Assembly: GCA_001828855.1 (NCBI GenBank)
Contig: MHZT01000044.1
Span: forward strand, 1 to 64,000
Reading direction: 5' to 3'
DNA: 64,000 nucleotides
Origin: Rhodobacterales bacterium RIFCSPHIGHO2_02_FULL_62_130
Lineage (GTDB): Bacteria > Pseudomonadota > Alphaproteobacteria > Rhodobacterales > Rhodobacteraceae
Below the pieces are notes generated by a model. The model saw only the letters and a list, made by a program, of their open reading frames with translations, had not been told where the DNA came from and searched no databases. The position numbers and the translations under genes were made by a program. This document shows positions 1-9,920 of this stretch, in pieces. Numbering within the stretch: the stretch's first letter is position 1; every line of letters starts with the position of its first letter.

Positions 1-1
1 C

Positions 2-2068
2 ACCTTCGAGGATATCATCTCGGGCCTGGGCGGGCTGACCAAGGACGGCGCTGGCACCACCACGCTTGAAGCGGTGAACAGCTATTCCGGCGCGACCACC
101 GTCAACGCAGGCACACTCGAAGTCACAGGAACAATCGCTTCGGCGGTGGTGACGGTGAAGGACACCGCCACCTTGGAGGTGACGGCTGGCACGATTTCGG
201 GGGCGGCCACGGTTGAGGATGGCGGCACTTTGGATGTGACCTCTGGCACCTTTACCGGGTTGTTGACGGTGGATGAGGGCGGCGAGGCGACCCTGACCGG
301 AACCGTTGATGGCGCGGGCGGGCTGCATAACGAGGGCAGTGTGTCGGCGGAAGGCACGCTGTCGAAAAATGTGGAAAACGCCGAGGATGGCGAATTTACC
401 CTGACGGATGATCTGGCGGCTTCGGGCAGCGATTTCGACAACATCGGGTCGGCCACGCTTGATCTGGCGGGCTATGACTATACCGGCCTTGATGTCTTTA
501 CCAACAGCTCTGACGCGACGATTGGCGTCACGCTGACCTCGGGCGGGCTGCTGTCGGCCACGACCATCAACAACACCGGCGGCACGATCCGCATGACGGA
601 TGCCGAGATTGCCGGGGCCTTCACCAATAGTGGCACACTGGAAAGCTTTGGCCTTTCAACGGTGACCGGCTCGATGGTGAACACCGGCACCATTACGATG
701 GAAGATGGCAGCACCGGCGACGTTCTGACGATCACCGGCGCGGTCAGTGGAACCGGCGCTTATGTGCTGGATTTCGATCTGAGCAACGGGGACACCGATC
801 TGTTTGTCGCCTCGGCGGGTGGTGCAGGGGCAACGGGCGGGGTGCAGCTTGACTTCAATCCGCTGAACGCAGGCTCGGCGGTCTTGCTGGACCCGAATGG
901 CGTGGTTGTGTTCGAGGGGGTTGACCCCGGGGCGTCGATCTCGGCGAATTACCTGCCGACGGGCGGCGCGATCCTTTATGGCGTCGGAATCGACGGAACC
1001 AATATCGAGGTCACATCGACGATCAACCCTGCGGTTGCGGGTGTGGCGGCGGGGGCTGCGGTGACGCAATCCCTGATCGGGACGGTGGTGAACCGTCCGA
1101 CAAGCCCGTTCGTGTCGGGGCTGGCGCTGGAGGAAAGCTGTTCCTCGGGCGGTTATCTGCGCGCGACCACAGGGCAGGCGACGGTCACCGGCAATTCGAC
1201 CAACAACAGCATTTCGAAAACCAGCACGGTGGATACGCAGTTCAGTGGCGTTCAGGGCGGCGTTGATATCGGCTGCTATGATGGCCGGTTCTTTGACGGT
1301 TGGGATGGCGCGATTGGCGTCATGCTGGGCTATAACAACGGCTCGACCTCGCAAGGGGTGTATTCGGATGCGATCGACAACACGATCCTGACCGGCGTTT
1401 CGGGGTCCGAGTTCAGCCAGACCTATGGCGGGCTGTATGTGGCGGGCAGCAAGGACCGGATTTCGGGCGACGTGCAGTTGCGCTTTGACCATACCCAGTT
1501 CGATCTGTCTGAAACGGCGTTCCTGCCCTATCTGCCGATCGGTCTGGATGGGCTGAGCTATGCCACCGACAGCACCACCTTTGGCACCCGGATGAACTAT
1601 CGGTTCGATGTGAACGAGGACAAGGGCATCAACTTTGTGCCGACAATCGGCTTCAACTATACCACGACCACGGGGGCGCTGCTGACGCTGAATGGTGGCA
1701 ACGGCACGCTTGAGATCACGCCGTTCAATACGGTTGTGGGCTTTATCGGTGGCACGCTGACCAAGACCAAGATCGGTGAAGACGGGCAATCGGCCACCAC
1801 CACCTTCCTGTCCGGCAACTATTACAAGGACTTCGGCGGCGACCGTCTGGCGATCTTTGATAATGCCTCGCTGGACCCGACCGATATCACGCTGGGCAGC
1901 CTTGGCGGCTTTGCCGAAGCGTCAATCGGGGTGAACTTTGTCAAGGTGCTGGAGAACGGGCCGTCGGGCGCCAAGCAGTTGAACGCCAACATTCGCGCCG
2001 ATGCACGCTTCGGCGACAATGTCAGCGACAGCTATAGCCTGACCGCGCAAGTGCGTCTGTCGTTCTGA
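2..2068 (+). CDS. Autotransporter adhesin, C-terminal part (5' end outside window)
   Basis: The frame is open from the first bases of the window, so the true start lies upstream; a GTG at 74 is only an internal codon. The visible N-terminal part carries the autotransporter-associated repeat pattern (GLGGLTKDGAGTTTL, then YSGATTVNAGTLEV) and Thr/Gly-rich strands typical of a beta-helical passenger. The last ~280 residues look like a type V secretion beta-barrel: alternating strands with aromatic residues, ending in VRLSF with a terminal Phe, the usual signal for outer-membrane assembly. The passenger would be exposed on the cell surface. Two cysteines flank the passenger/barrel junction (in EESCSSGG and DIGCYDG), which is unusual for autotransporters and may form a disulfide. 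The ligand cannot be told from sequence. A terminator follows, so it is transcriptionally separate from the T6SS genes. Confidence 0.85.
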   Translation, partial: TFEDIISGLGGLTKDGAGTTTLEAVNSYSGATTVNAGTLEVTGTIASAVVTVKDTATLEVTAGTISGAATVEDGGTLDVTSGTFTGLLTVDEGGEATLTGTVDGAGGLHNEGSVSAEGTLSKNVENAEDGEFTLTDDLAASGSDFDNIGSATLDLAGYDYTGLDVFTNSSDATIGVTLTSGGLLSATTINNTGGTIRMTDAEIAGAFTNSGTLESFGLSTVTGSMVNTGTITMEDGSTGDVLTITGAVSGTGAYVLDFDLSNGDTDLFVASAGGAGATGGVQLDFNPLNAGSAVLLDPNGVVVFEGVDPGASISANYLPTGGAILYGVGIDGTNIEVTSTINPAVAGVAAGAAVTQSLIGTVVNRPTSPFVSGLALEESCSSGGYLRATTGQATVTGNSTNNSISKTSTVDTQFSGVQGGVDIGCYDGRFFDGWDGAIGVMLGYNNGSTSQGVYSDAIDNTILTGVSGSEFSQTYGGLYVAGSKDRISGDVQLRFDHTQFDLSETAFLPYLPIGLDGLSYATDSTTFGTRMNYRFDVNEDKGINFVPTIGFNYTTTTGALLTLNGGNGTLEITPFNTVVGFIGGTLTKTKIGEDGQSATTTFLSGNYYKDFGGDRLAIFDNASLDPTDITLGSLGGFAEASIGVNFVKVLENGPSGAKQLNANIRADARFGDNVSDSYSLTAQVRLSF

Positions 2069-2090
2069 TCTGACGCAATATCCAAGGGAC

Positions 2091-2120
2091 CCCCGGGGCA
2101 AGCGATTGCGCCGGGGTTTT
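2091..2120 (+). terminator. Rho-independent terminator of the autotransporter gene
   Basis: Stem CCCCGG/CCGGGG at 2091-2096 and 2111-2116 with an inner stem GCAA/TTGC around GCGA, followed directly by TTTTGCTTT. It starts 22 bases after the autotransporter stop. Confidence 0.8.
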
Positions 2121-2191
2121 GCTTTGCAGGCAGGCCGTTGCGCGAATCTGTGGCTTGATCGAATGATAGTAAGGACGCACAGTGGCCCAAT

Positions 2192-2217
2192 CGGTTTCTT
2201 TGGGCCGGTTTCTTTGG
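2192..2217. repeat. Short direct repeat in the tssK leader region
   Basis: CGGTTTCTTTGG occurs twice, at 2192-2203 and 2206-2217 (period 14). It lies in the 177-base gap before tssK, where the main T6SS promoter should be. No confident -35/-10 pair was found. Function unknown; it may be simple slippage. Confidence 0.4.
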
Positions 2218-2297
2218 CGCGTCGGCATTACCACGACGTGACAGTGTTTTGCGTGATTACGGGTCGGGTTTGGGCCGTTCGATAGATTGAGGGCAGG

Positions 2298-3635
2298 ATG
2301 TCTTGGTATAGCAAGGTTGCTTGGAAGGAAGGGCTGTTCCTTCAGCCGCACCACCTGCAACAGAATGACCGCTATGTGGAAAAGCTGCTTGAGGCGCGGA
2401 CGCGGCATGTCTCGCCCTATCCTTGGGGTATCGAGGAAATGCGGGTGAACCGCGACCGGCTGCAGCAGGGGCGGATCGAACTGGCCACCGTGTCGGGCAT
2501 TTTCCCCGATGGCACACCGTTTGACGCCCCTGCCGTTTCCCCCCTGCCCCGCGCGATTGAAGTGCCTGCCGGATCGGACGGGCTGTCGATCTGGCTGACC
2601 CTGCCGGATCAGGTGATGAACGGGCGCGAAGTTGCGATGGATTCCGAGGTTGGGGCGGCAACGCGCTATATTCTGGGGGCCGAAACCGTGGCCGATGCTG
2701 CCAGCGCGCTGCGGCTGGAGCAACAGATCGAAATCGCGTCTCCGCGGCTGGAACTGGACATTCGCGGCACCGCCAAGCCGGGGTATCAATGCCTGAAGAT
2801 CGGGCGCATCGTTGAGGTGCGCGATAATGTCGTCATTCTGGACGATGCTTTCCCGCCCCCCCTGCTGACCATCGGCGCGCATCCGGTGGCTTTGGGCTGG
2901 CTGGATCGGGTGATTGGCTGGGTGGAAACCAAGCTGGAATCGTTGGCCCGCTATGCGTCGGACCCTTCGGCGGCGGGCGGCTTGCAGGCGACTGATTATT
3001 TCATGCTGCTGTGTCTGAACCGCGAAGTGAACGTGCTGCGGCATTTCCGTGCCAGCCGCTATGTGCATCCCGAACGGCTGTATGAGGAATTGCTGCGCTT
3101 TTCCGGTGAGTTGTGGACCTTTGACCAAGATAAGCGGTTGGCCCCGCCCTATGACGCCTATGACCATGCCGATCTGAAAGGGTCGATTGAACCGGTGGTG
3201 CGGGACATTCAGCGGCTGCTGTCGCGTGATGTCGGGCGGGCGACGCGGCTGGATCTGGTGCAGGTGCGGCAGAATTCCTATCTGGCGCAGGTCGCCGATC
3301 GCAACCTGTTCCGCGACGCGACCTTTGTGGTCGAGGTGGAAAGCAGCCGCGCGCTGACGCTGGTGCAGCAGCAATTCCCGCAACTGTGCAAGGTGGGTCC
3401 GAACACCCGCATGGCCGAGATTGTGAACAACAACCTGCCGGGGATCGAGTTGATCCATATTCCGACGCCGCCGCGCCAGATCAGGGCCGTGTCGCGGAAC
3501 GTGTATTTCATTCTGGAGAAGAACTCGCCCTTGTGGCGCGAGTTTTCGACGGCCCCTGCCATCGGGATGCATTTTGCGGGCGATTGGCCTGATCTGAAGA
3601 TGGAATTGTGGGCCATCGTGGAGACGCGGGCATGA
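2298..3635 (+). CDS. tssK: T6SS baseplate subunit TssK (ImpJ/VasE)
   Basis: TssK is the cytoplasmic baseplate protein that connects the TssEFG wedge to the TssL/TssM membrane complex. The 445-residue length is normal for the family. The N-terminus has the family-typical block GLFLQPHHLQQ at about residues 12-22, and the C-terminal part shows the conserved LIHIPTPPRQIRAVSRNVYF-type region followed by FAGDWPDLKMELWAI. The ATG at 2298 is preceded by GAGGGCAGG. The stop overlaps the tssL start (ATGA at 3632-3635), indicating translational coupling. It is the first gene of the T6SS locus, and all T6SS genes follow on the same strand. Identification is firm from both sequence and context. Confidence 0.95.
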   Translation: MSWYSKVAWKEGLFLQPHHLQQNDRYVEKLLEARTRHVSPYPWGIEEMRVNRDRLQQGRIELATVSGIFPDGTPFDAPAVSPLPRAIEVPAGSDGLSIWLTLPDQVMNGREVAMDSEVGAATRYILGAETVADAASALRLEQQIEIASPRLELDIRGTAKPGYQCLKIGRIVEVRDNVVILDDAFPPPLLTIGAHPVALGWLDRVIGWVETKLESLARYASDPSAAGGLQATDYFMLLCLNREVNVLRHFRASRYVHPERLYEELLRFSGELWTFDQDKRLAPPYDAYDHADLKGSIEPVVRDIQRLLSRDVGRATRLDLVQVRQNSYLAQVADRNLFRDATFVVEVESSRALTLVQQQFPQLCKVGPNTRMAEIVNNNLPGIELIHIPTPPRQIRAVSRNVYFILEKNSPLWREFSTAPAIGMHFAGDWPDLKMELWAIVETRA

Positions 3636-5332
3636 GCAAGGACGGTGGCAAGGATCGGACGGTTATCGGGGGCAGTCTTGGCAATCCGTCGCCCTTGCCG
3701 GGGGGTGTCAATCCGATGCCGACGGGCAAGCTGCAGGCGACGCCAAACCAGTCGACGGTGATCGGGGGAGCGCTGCCGCAGGGGGGCGCGCCGTTCAATC
3801 CTTCGTCGGGCTTCGGACAGCCGCCGCAGGGCGGGGGCTTTGGCGGGCCGCCAGTCGGGGGCGGCTTTGGCGGCGATACGGGCGCGGATGCGTGGGGCGT
3901 GGGGACAGGCGGTTTCGGCACGCCCGCACCAGTGCCGGGGCAGCCTGCGGGCGGTTTTGGCGGCCAGCCATTCGAGCAATCGCCCATCCAGCAACGGCCC
4001 GTCGCGGGGGCGTTTGCGCAACCTGACAGCTTTTTCCCCGATGCCAGCACCGCGCAGCCGACGAATTACGCCAGCACCGCCCCCAAGATTGACCTGCGCC
4101 GCGCTTTGACGGCTAAGGGGCTGGGTGCAGGCGGGCCGAAAAGCCCGATGCTGGCCGCGGCGGCCAACCTGTTGATCCTGTTTGGCCGTTTGCGGACGCA
4201 GATGGTGGAAATGGAAGCCGTGCCGCTGATGGAATACGTCACCCGCGAGATTGAGGGCTTTGAGGAAAACTGTCTGAAAGCGGGGATTGATCCGCACGAG
4301 ACCCAGGTGGCCAAGTATCTGCTTTGTGGCACCGCAGATGATATTGTGCAGAATATCCCCGGCACGGACCGGCATATCTGGGTGCAATATTCGATGGTGG
4401 CACGGTTCTTCAACCGCCGCACGTCTGGCGTGGGGTTTTTCCAAGAGGTGGAAAAGGCGCTGCAAGCCCCCGCGCAACGGTTCCAACTGCTGGAACTGGC
4501 GCTGACCTGTTTGTCGCTGGGGTTTGAGGGGCAGTATCGCTCGGCCCCGAATGGCGCTGTGGAATTGGCGCGGATCAGGGGGATGATCTACGAAAGCCTG
4601 CGCCGCGTGCAGGGGCGACCGGATGAGGATATCTCGCCGCGCTGGCAGCCGGTGGATGTCGGTGGGCGGCGGCGCTTTGGCGGCACGCCCCTGTGGGTGA
4701 TCGGATCGGTGCTGGGGATGGCGCTGATGGGGGCCTATTTCGGGTTGTCGATGATGATTTCCGGCGAAGGCAGTGCCGTGTCTCAACGGTTGCTGACGAT
4801 CAACCCGACGGGGCAAGTGTCCTTGGTGCGGACGGTGGCCTTTACGCCGCTTGAGGTGGATCAGGCGGAACTGGTGCAGACGGGTCAGTTGGACCGCATC
4901 AAGGAAGGCATGGCCAAGGACATCACCGACGGTCTGGTCGAGGTGGATGTGAAGGGCGAGTTCATCTTTATCCGCGTGAACAACGCAGCCCTTTTTGCCA
5001 GCGGCAAGGCCGATACCAAGCCTGAATTCAATGACTTGGGCGCGCGGATCACCACTGCGCTGAACGCGGAACCGGGGCCGGTCTATATTTTCGGCTACAC
5101 CGACAACGTCCCGATGAGCGGGCGCGGGCGGTTCAAGAACAACCACGATCTGTCTCTGGCGCGGGCCGAGGCGGTGAAGGCGGTGCTGGCCAATGGCATG
5201 ACAGACCCCGAACGCTTTGTGGTCGAAGGCAAGGGCGAGGCCGACCCGATTGGCGACAACGAGGCCGAGGATGGCCGCGCGCTGAACCGTCGGGTGGAAA
5301 TCATGATCAAGCGGGAAGAGACGCTGCAATGA
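3632..5332 (+). CDS. tssL: T6SS membrane-complex protein TssL with OmpA-like C-terminus
   Basis: Evolved TssL (DotU/ImpK) of 566 residues. The order is: a Pro/Gly/Gln-rich cytoplasmic tail (~1-145), a DotU domain (~165-340, beginning SPMLAAAANLLILFGRLR), one membrane segment (~354-376), and a periplasmic OmpA/MotB peptidoglycan-binding domain (~440-566, with FGYTDNVP and LSLARAEAVKAVL). The start at 3632 overlaps the tssK stop; an upstream in-frame start is less likely. The tail carries two copies of a TVIGG motif, at Thr10 and Thr42. In Agrobacterium tumefaciens, PpkA phosphorylates an N-terminal Thr of TssL and Fha binds the phospho-form; the same logic is plausible here because ppkA, pppA and fha lie in the same locus. 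With tssJ absent, the OmpA-like domain may be the main anchor to the cell wall. Confidence 0.94.
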   Translation: MSKDGGKDRTVIGGSLGNPSPLPGGVNPMPTGKLQATPNQSTVIGGALPQGGAPFNPSSGFGQPPQGGGFGGPPVGGGFGGDTGADAWGVGTGGFGTPAPVPGQPAGGFGGQPFEQSPIQQRPVAGAFAQPDSFFPDASTAQPTNYASTAPKIDLRRALTAKGLGAGGPKSPMLAAAANLLILFGRLRTQMVEMEAVPLMEYVTREIEGFEENCLKAGIDPHETQVAKYLLCGTADDIVQNIPGTDRHIWVQYSMVARFFNRRTSGVGFFQEVEKALQAPAQRFQLLELALTCLSLGFEGQYRSAPNGAVELARIRGMIYESLRRVQGRPDEDISPRWQPVDVGGRRRFGGTPLWVIGSVLGMALMGAYFGLSMMISGEGSAVSQRLLTINPTGQVSLVRTVAFTPLEVDQAELVQTGQLDRIKEGMAKDITDGLVEVDVKGEFIFIRVNNAALFASGKADTKPEFNDLGARITTALNAEPGPVYIFGYTDNVPMSGRGRFKNNHDLSLARAEAVKAVLANGMTDPERFVVEGKGEADPIGDNEAEDGRALNRRVEIMIKREETLQ

Positions 5333-8300
5333 AGTGGGTGAAACTTGCGCTGGTCCTGTTCGGCTTTTCCGCCTTTTCGGCCACGGTATTTTTCGCGGGG
5401 CCGCTGATCGGCTTTGGCGAGGCGCGGCCTTTTGATCCCCTGTGGGTGCGGTTGCTGATTATTGGCATCCTGCTGCTGATCCTGATGATCTGGGGGCTGG
5501 TGAAATTCCTGCGCCGCCGCAAGGGTCAGGCGGCGATTGAAAAGGCGCTGATCGTCGATGCGCCGCCCACGGGCGACGGCAAGGAACTGGCAAGCCGGAT
5601 GACGGCGGCGCTGGCGACCTTGAAAAAATCGGGGAACTCCAAGACTTATCTCTATGATATGCCTTGGTATATCATCATCGGGCCGCCCGGATCGGGCAAG
5701 ACAACGGCGCTGATCAACAGCGAGATCAAGTTCCCGCTGTCGGGCCAGCAGGGCGGTTTGCAAGGCTTTGGCGGCACGCGCTATTGCGATTGGTGGTTTG
5801 CCGAAGAGGCGATCCTGATCGACACGGCGGGGCGCTATACGACGCAGGACAGCGACGCGGGCGCGGATTCGGCGTCTTGGACGGCTTTCCTTGGCCTGTT
5901 GAAGCGCAACCGCCCGAAACAGCCGATCAACGGCGTTATTCTGGCGTTTTCGGTGGCCGATCTGATGAACGCGTCGCCAGATTCAATCACCGCCCATGCC
6001 GAAACGGTGCGCGCGCGTCTGGCTGAAATCCACGAGACGCTGAAAGTCGATTTTCCGGTCTATGTGATGTTCACCAAGGCCGACCTGATTGCCGGATTCC
6101 GTGAATATTTCAGCAGTTTCTCGTCCAGCAGGCGCAAGAAAGTCTGGGGGGCGACGTTCCAGACCGACAGCCGCAAGGACCAGACCTATGACAAGGTGGA
6201 AACCGAATTTGACGCGCTGGTGGCACGGCTGTCGGATGAGGTGATTGACCGGCTTTCGGAAGAACCCGATGGCGTGAACCGGATTGCGATCTTTGGCCTG
6301 CCCGGCCAGATGGCGCTGTTGAAGGACGAGATCGAGTCGTTCCTGCGGCAGGTGTTTGAACCGACGCGCTACAAGACCAGTGCGATGCTGCGCGGGTTCT
6401 ACTTCACATCCGGCACGCAGGAAGGCACGCCGATTGATCAGGTGCTGGGCGCGATGGGGCGCAGCTTTGGCGGTGATGCGGGCGCGCTGATGTCGGGCAA
6501 GGGCAAAAGTTTCTTCCTGCATGACCTGCTGTCGAAGGTGATTTTCGCCGAACAGGGCTGGGTTTCCTATGATCGAAAGGCGGTGCGGCGGTCTTCGGTG
6601 ACGCGGATTGCGATCACCACGGCGATGGTGCTGGCGTCTTTGGGGATGCTGGGGGCTTGGACCTACAGCTATTTCAACAACCGCGCGCTGGTGGCTTCGG
6701 CACAGGCGGCGATGGCCGATTACGAGATGGCGGCGACTGAAGATTTGCAGGCGGTGGAAATCAAGGACACCGATGTTTTGCGGGTGGGCAACCATCTGCA
6801 ACTGCTGCGGACCATGCCTGCAGGTTTTGAAAGCCCTGAAGAAGACACATCGGATTGGTCGCGCGGGTTTGGGCTTTCACAGCAGGGCGCGCTGCGGCAA
6901 TCGGCGCGCGACAGCTATGGGCAGGGGTTGGAGCGGCTGTTCCGTCCGCGTCTGGTGCTGCGGGTGGAAGAGCAGTTGCAAAGTTTCGTTCTGGCGAACG
7001 AGACGCTGGCGATCTACGAAACCTTGAAGGTTTACAAGCTGTTGGGCGGTGCCGCCCCCGCGCCGCAGGATGATCTGGTGCGGGCATGGTTCCGGCAGGA
7101 CTGGGAGCAGGTGATGTTCCCCGGCATCAATCAGGAACCCGCGCGCGCCATGCTGGAGGCGCATCTGGCTGCGATGCTGGAACTGGACGATACCACCACG
7201 CCTTCGGTGACGCTGAACGCCGATCTGGTGGGCAAGGCCGAGGTTATTCTGGCGCGGATGTCGGTGGCCGATCAGGCCTATTCTTTGATCGTGGCGACAG
7301 CGCCCTTTGCGGGGCTGCCGGATTTCAACGTAGTGGAGCGCACAGGCGCCGATGCGCGGCTGGTGTTTGAAACGGTGGATGGCAGCGATCTGGGCGATCT
7401 GACGGTGCCGGCGCTGTATACCTATGCCGGGTTCCACGACTTCTTTCTGGACCAGTTGGCCGAAGTCGCGCTGAAGCTTGAGAATGAGCAGTGGGTTCTG
7501 GGCGAGCAGGCGAAAGAGGCCGATGTTTCGGGGCAGTTGACGAACCTTGGACCCAAGCTGTTGCAGCGCTACCGCGAAGATTATCTGGCGGCATGGGAGG
7601 CTGTGCTGGCGAATATCAAGCTGGCCCCGATGGCGGCGGACAAGCCTGCCTATCAGGCGCTGGCGGCGGCATCGTCTTCGACGACCTCGCCGATTTTGAA
7701 GCTGGTGGAAGGGATTACGGCGGAAACCAAGTTGACCGTGGCCCCCGTGGCAGAAGACGGGCTTGAGGCCGGTCTTGCGGAAAACTCCGAAGCGTTGGGT
7801 GATGCGGCGAACCGTGTCACCTCGATGCTGTCAAACCGCGTGTTGGGGTTGCAGCGGATCGGGCTTGATCTGGCGCTTGAGGTTGGCAAATCGCAGCGTC
7901 GCGCCGGAGCGGCGGGGGCCGCGGCCGAGCCGATCATTCCGGGTGCGGATATCGAGGCACAGTTTGCCGAGTATCACGCGCTGATGGAGGGCGCGCCGGG
8001 GCAGCGGCCGATTGATGCGCTGCTGGCCAGTTTCGACAAGATCCAGCAGGGATTGGTACTGGCTGCGGGGTTCAATCAGGCCGAGGCGGCGGCGCAGATG
8101 CCCGCGCTGATCGGGCAGCTTCGCACGGCAGCGTCACGCCTGCCGCCCGAGTTGAACCGCATGGTTGGTGAGGCGGTCGAGGATTTCGAGGGCGACGCGG
8201 CTTCGACCACCATCGCGCAGATCAATCAGGAATTGACGACGCAGGTGGTCGGGGCCTGTTCGCAGATTGTGGACGGGCGCTATCCCTTCTCGAATAGCCC

Positions 8301-8907
8301 GGCGCGGCAGGTGCCTTTGTCGGAATTCGCGCAGTTGTTTGCGCCCGATGGGGTGCTTGACCGCTTTTTCAACGCCAATCTGGCCGTGCATGCCAATATG
8401 GGCGCAGGCGACTGGACTTGGCGCGAGGATAGCCCGCTGGCCGACAAGCTGTCGTTGCAATCCTTGCGGCAGTTTCAGCGGGCGGCGGCGATACGGGATG
8501 CGTTCTTTCCGGGGCGCAGCCCGACGGTGGCGCTTGAGGTGACGGTGAACCAGATCGCGGCGCATGACCGGATCAAGCAATCGGTGCTGGTGGTGGACGA
8601 TCAGCCGATCCAGATGCGCAAGGCGGGGAATACGCCGGTGACGATCACCTGGCCGGGGGGGGGCGGGAATACGTCGCTGCAACTGCTGCCGGAATTGAAC
8701 AACCGCGAAAGCCAGATCATGTTTCAGGGGCCGTGGGCGTTCTTGCAATTCCTCCGCGAAGGCAATCCTAATCAGGTCGGTGACGTGATGCAGGTCAGCT
8801 ATGTGGTGGGGGGGCGGAATATCACTTATGAAATCAGGGTGAACTCGCTGGTCAATCCGTTCAACATGTCCGAGCTGCGCGAGTTCAAATGCCCGACGGG
8901 GCTGTAG
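5329..8907 (+). CDS. tssM: T6SS membrane-complex protein TssM (IcmF)
   Basis: Large inner-membrane IcmF protein of 1192 residues, a normal length. Two N-terminal membrane segments (~5-27 and ~39-61) precede a cytoplasmic NTPase-like domain with an intact Walker A motif GPPGSGKT at residues 118-125. A third membrane segment (~428-449) leads into the long periplasmic part and the C-terminal IcmF region. TssM bridges the inner membrane to the outer envelope; in Agrobacterium, ATP binding by TssM is linked to Hcp secretion, and the conserved P-loop fits that variant. The gene overlaps tssL by ATGA (5329-5332) and ends two bases before tagF. Confidence 0.95.
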   Translation: MKWVKLALVLFGFSAFSATVFFAGPLIGFGEARPFDPLWVRLLIIGILLLILMIWGLVKFLRRRKGQAAIEKALIVDAPPTGDGKELASRMTAALATLKKSGNSKTYLYDMPWYIIIGPPGSGKTTALINSEIKFPLSGQQGGLQGFGGTRYCDWWFAEEAILIDTAGRYTTQDSDAGADSASWTAFLGLLKRNRPKQPINGVILAFSVADLMNASPDSITAHAETVRARLAEIHETLKVDFPVYVMFTKADLIAGFREYFSSFSSSRRKKVWGATFQTDSRKDQTYDKVETEFDALVARLSDEVIDRLSEEPDGVNRIAIFGLPGQMALLKDEIESFLRQVFEPTRYKTSAMLRGFYFTSGTQEGTPIDQVLGAMGRSFGGDAGALMSGKGKSFFLHDLLSKVIFAEQGWVSYDRKAVRRSSVTRIAITTAMVLASLGMLGAWTYSYFNNRALVASAQAAMADYEMAATEDLQAVEIKDTDVLRVGNHLQLLRTMPAGFESPEEDTSDWSRGFGLSQQGALRQSARDSYGQGLERLFRPRLVLRVEEQLQSFVLANETLAIYETLKVYKLLGGAAPAPQDDLVRAWFRQDWEQVMFPGINQEPARAMLEAHLAAMLELDDTTTPSVTLNADLVGKAEVILARMSVADQAYSLIVATAPFAGLPDFNVVERTGADARLVFETVDGSDLGDLTVPALYTYAGFHDFFLDQLAEVALKLENEQWVLGEQAKEADVSGQLTNLGPKLLQRYREDYLAAWEAVLANIKLAPMAADKPAYQALAAASSSTTSPILKLVEGITAETKLTVAPVAEDGLEAGLAENSEALGDAANRVTSMLSNRVLGLQRIGLDLALEVGKSQRRAGAAGAAAEPIIPGADIEAQFAEYHALMEGAPGQRPIDALLASFDKIQQGLVLAAGFNQAEAAAQMPALIGQLRTAASRLPPELNRMVGEAVEDFEGDAASTTIAQINQELTTQVVGACSQIVDGRYPFSNSPARQVPLSEFAQLFAPDGVLDRFFNANLAVHANMGAGDWTWREDSPLADKLSLQSLRQFQRAAAIRDAFFPGRSPTVALEVTVNQIAAHDRIKQSVLVVDDQPIQMRKAGNTPVTITWPGGGGNTSLQLLPELNNRESQIMFQGPWAFLQFLREGNPNQVGDVMQVSYVVGGRNITYEIRVNSLVNPFNMSELREFKCPTGL

Positions 8908-8909
8908 GG

Positions 8910-9827
8910 ATGGCACTTTCGGTTTATGGCAAGCATCCGGCGAAGGGAGACTTCGTTGAATATGGGCTGGCGGACGGGTTGAAGCCGGTTGTCGAGGCCT
9001 GGCTGGATGCGGTGCTGGCGGAAACGCGGCATGCTTTGGGCGACGCCTGGGATCGGGCTTGGCCTGTCGCACCGGCGCTGCGGTTCTGGCTGGGCGAGGC
9101 GATCTGGGGAGAGCCGGTGTGCGGCGTTCTGATGACAAGCGCCGACCGCGTGGGGCGGCGGTTCCCCTTGGTGATCTTTGCCAGCGGGGCCGAGGCCGCC
9201 GCCCTGCCCGCCCCCGCGATTGCGCCCGATCAGGCATGGTATGACGGGATCGAGGCGCATCTGCGTGCGGTTCTGCGGATGGCGGATTTTGCGACGCCCG
9301 CGGCATTGGTGGCAGGGGTCGCCGCGCCGCTTGCCAACCCCGATACGCCAACGGCAGGGCCGGTGGATTTCTGGGGGGTGCGTCCGGGGTCGGGGGTGGC
9401 GGGATTGCTGGCCGATATTGCCTTGACCGACCACCGCCGCGCTGCGATGGGGCGCAGCTATTGGTGGGTGGCGGGGCAAGAGCCTGTCGAATTGCTGGAG
9501 ACCGAAGCACCACCAGAGCCTGCGGCCGTGGCATCCGCCCCAGAATCCCCCCCTGCATCCGAACCCGAGCCGATCATCGAGGCCCCCGAAGCATCGGCTT
9601 GGGATTTGCCCGAGCACGACGATTCCCCCTTTGCCGCCCCCAGTGGACCAAGCCTGTTTGCCGCCCCCGAAGCCGCCGATCCTGAGGCTGCCGTGGTGGC
9701 TGCGCCTGCTGTGGTCACTGCCCCGTCCCCGCCGCGTGTGCTGTGGTCACAGGTCTGGGCCGGTGAGGGATTGCCTTCGGGTCATGTGCTGGCGTGGTTC
9801 TTGCGGGGGTATGATGGCAATGGCTGA
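8910..9827 (+). CDS. tagF: T6SS post-translational repressor TagF
   Basis: 305 residues. The N-terminal ~170 residues match the TagF (TssM-associated) family: a start of the SVYGKHPAKGDF type, the Trp-rich RFWLGEAIWG, and DRVGRRFPL. Residues ~195-285 form a Pro/Ala/Glu-rich linker, and a short C-terminal segment with LWSQVWAGEGLPSGHVLAWF closes the protein. The ATG at 8910 follows the tssM TAG by two bases; an in-frame ATG inside tssM is unlikely. TagF proteins hold T6SS off, in Pseudomonas by binding Fha. In Agrobacterium tagF and pppA are fused into one protein; here they are separate but adjacent and in the same order. Confidence 0.85.
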   Translation: MALSVYGKHPAKGDFVEYGLADGLKPVVEAWLDAVLAETRHALGDAWDRAWPVAPALRFWLGEAIWGEPVCGVLMTSADRVGRRFPLVIFASGAEAAALPAPAIAPDQAWYDGIEAHLRAVLRMADFATPAALVAGVAAPLANPDTPTAGPVDFWGVRPGSGVAGLLADIALTDHRRAAMGRSYWWVAGQEPVELLETEAPPEPAAVASAPESPPASEPEPIIEAPEASAWDLPEHDDSPFAAPSGPSLFAAPEAADPEAAVVAAPAVVTAPSPPRVLWSQVWAGEGLPSGHVLAWFLRGYDGNG

Positions 9828-9920
9828 CTCCTTTTCCGCCCCGGCACGCTGCAACCGCTATAGCCAGAGCGCGGCATTTGCGCCTAAACTCAAAGAAAAA
9901 AGCAATTTGCGGGGGGATCG

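Noticed and set aside
74-735. Thr/Ser/Val-rich minus-strand frames opposite the autotransporter passenger
   Set aside because: They mirror the repetitive Thr/Gly/Val codons of the passenger and have no independent start signal or domain.
3278-5329. A 683-codon minus-strand frame opposite tssK/tssL
   Set aside because: Product is rich in His, Arg, Gln and Pro, has no domain, and covers two well-supported genes. Similar shadows at 656-1789, 2022-3572, 11715-13136, 18664-20682 and 38651-39928 were rejected for the same reason.
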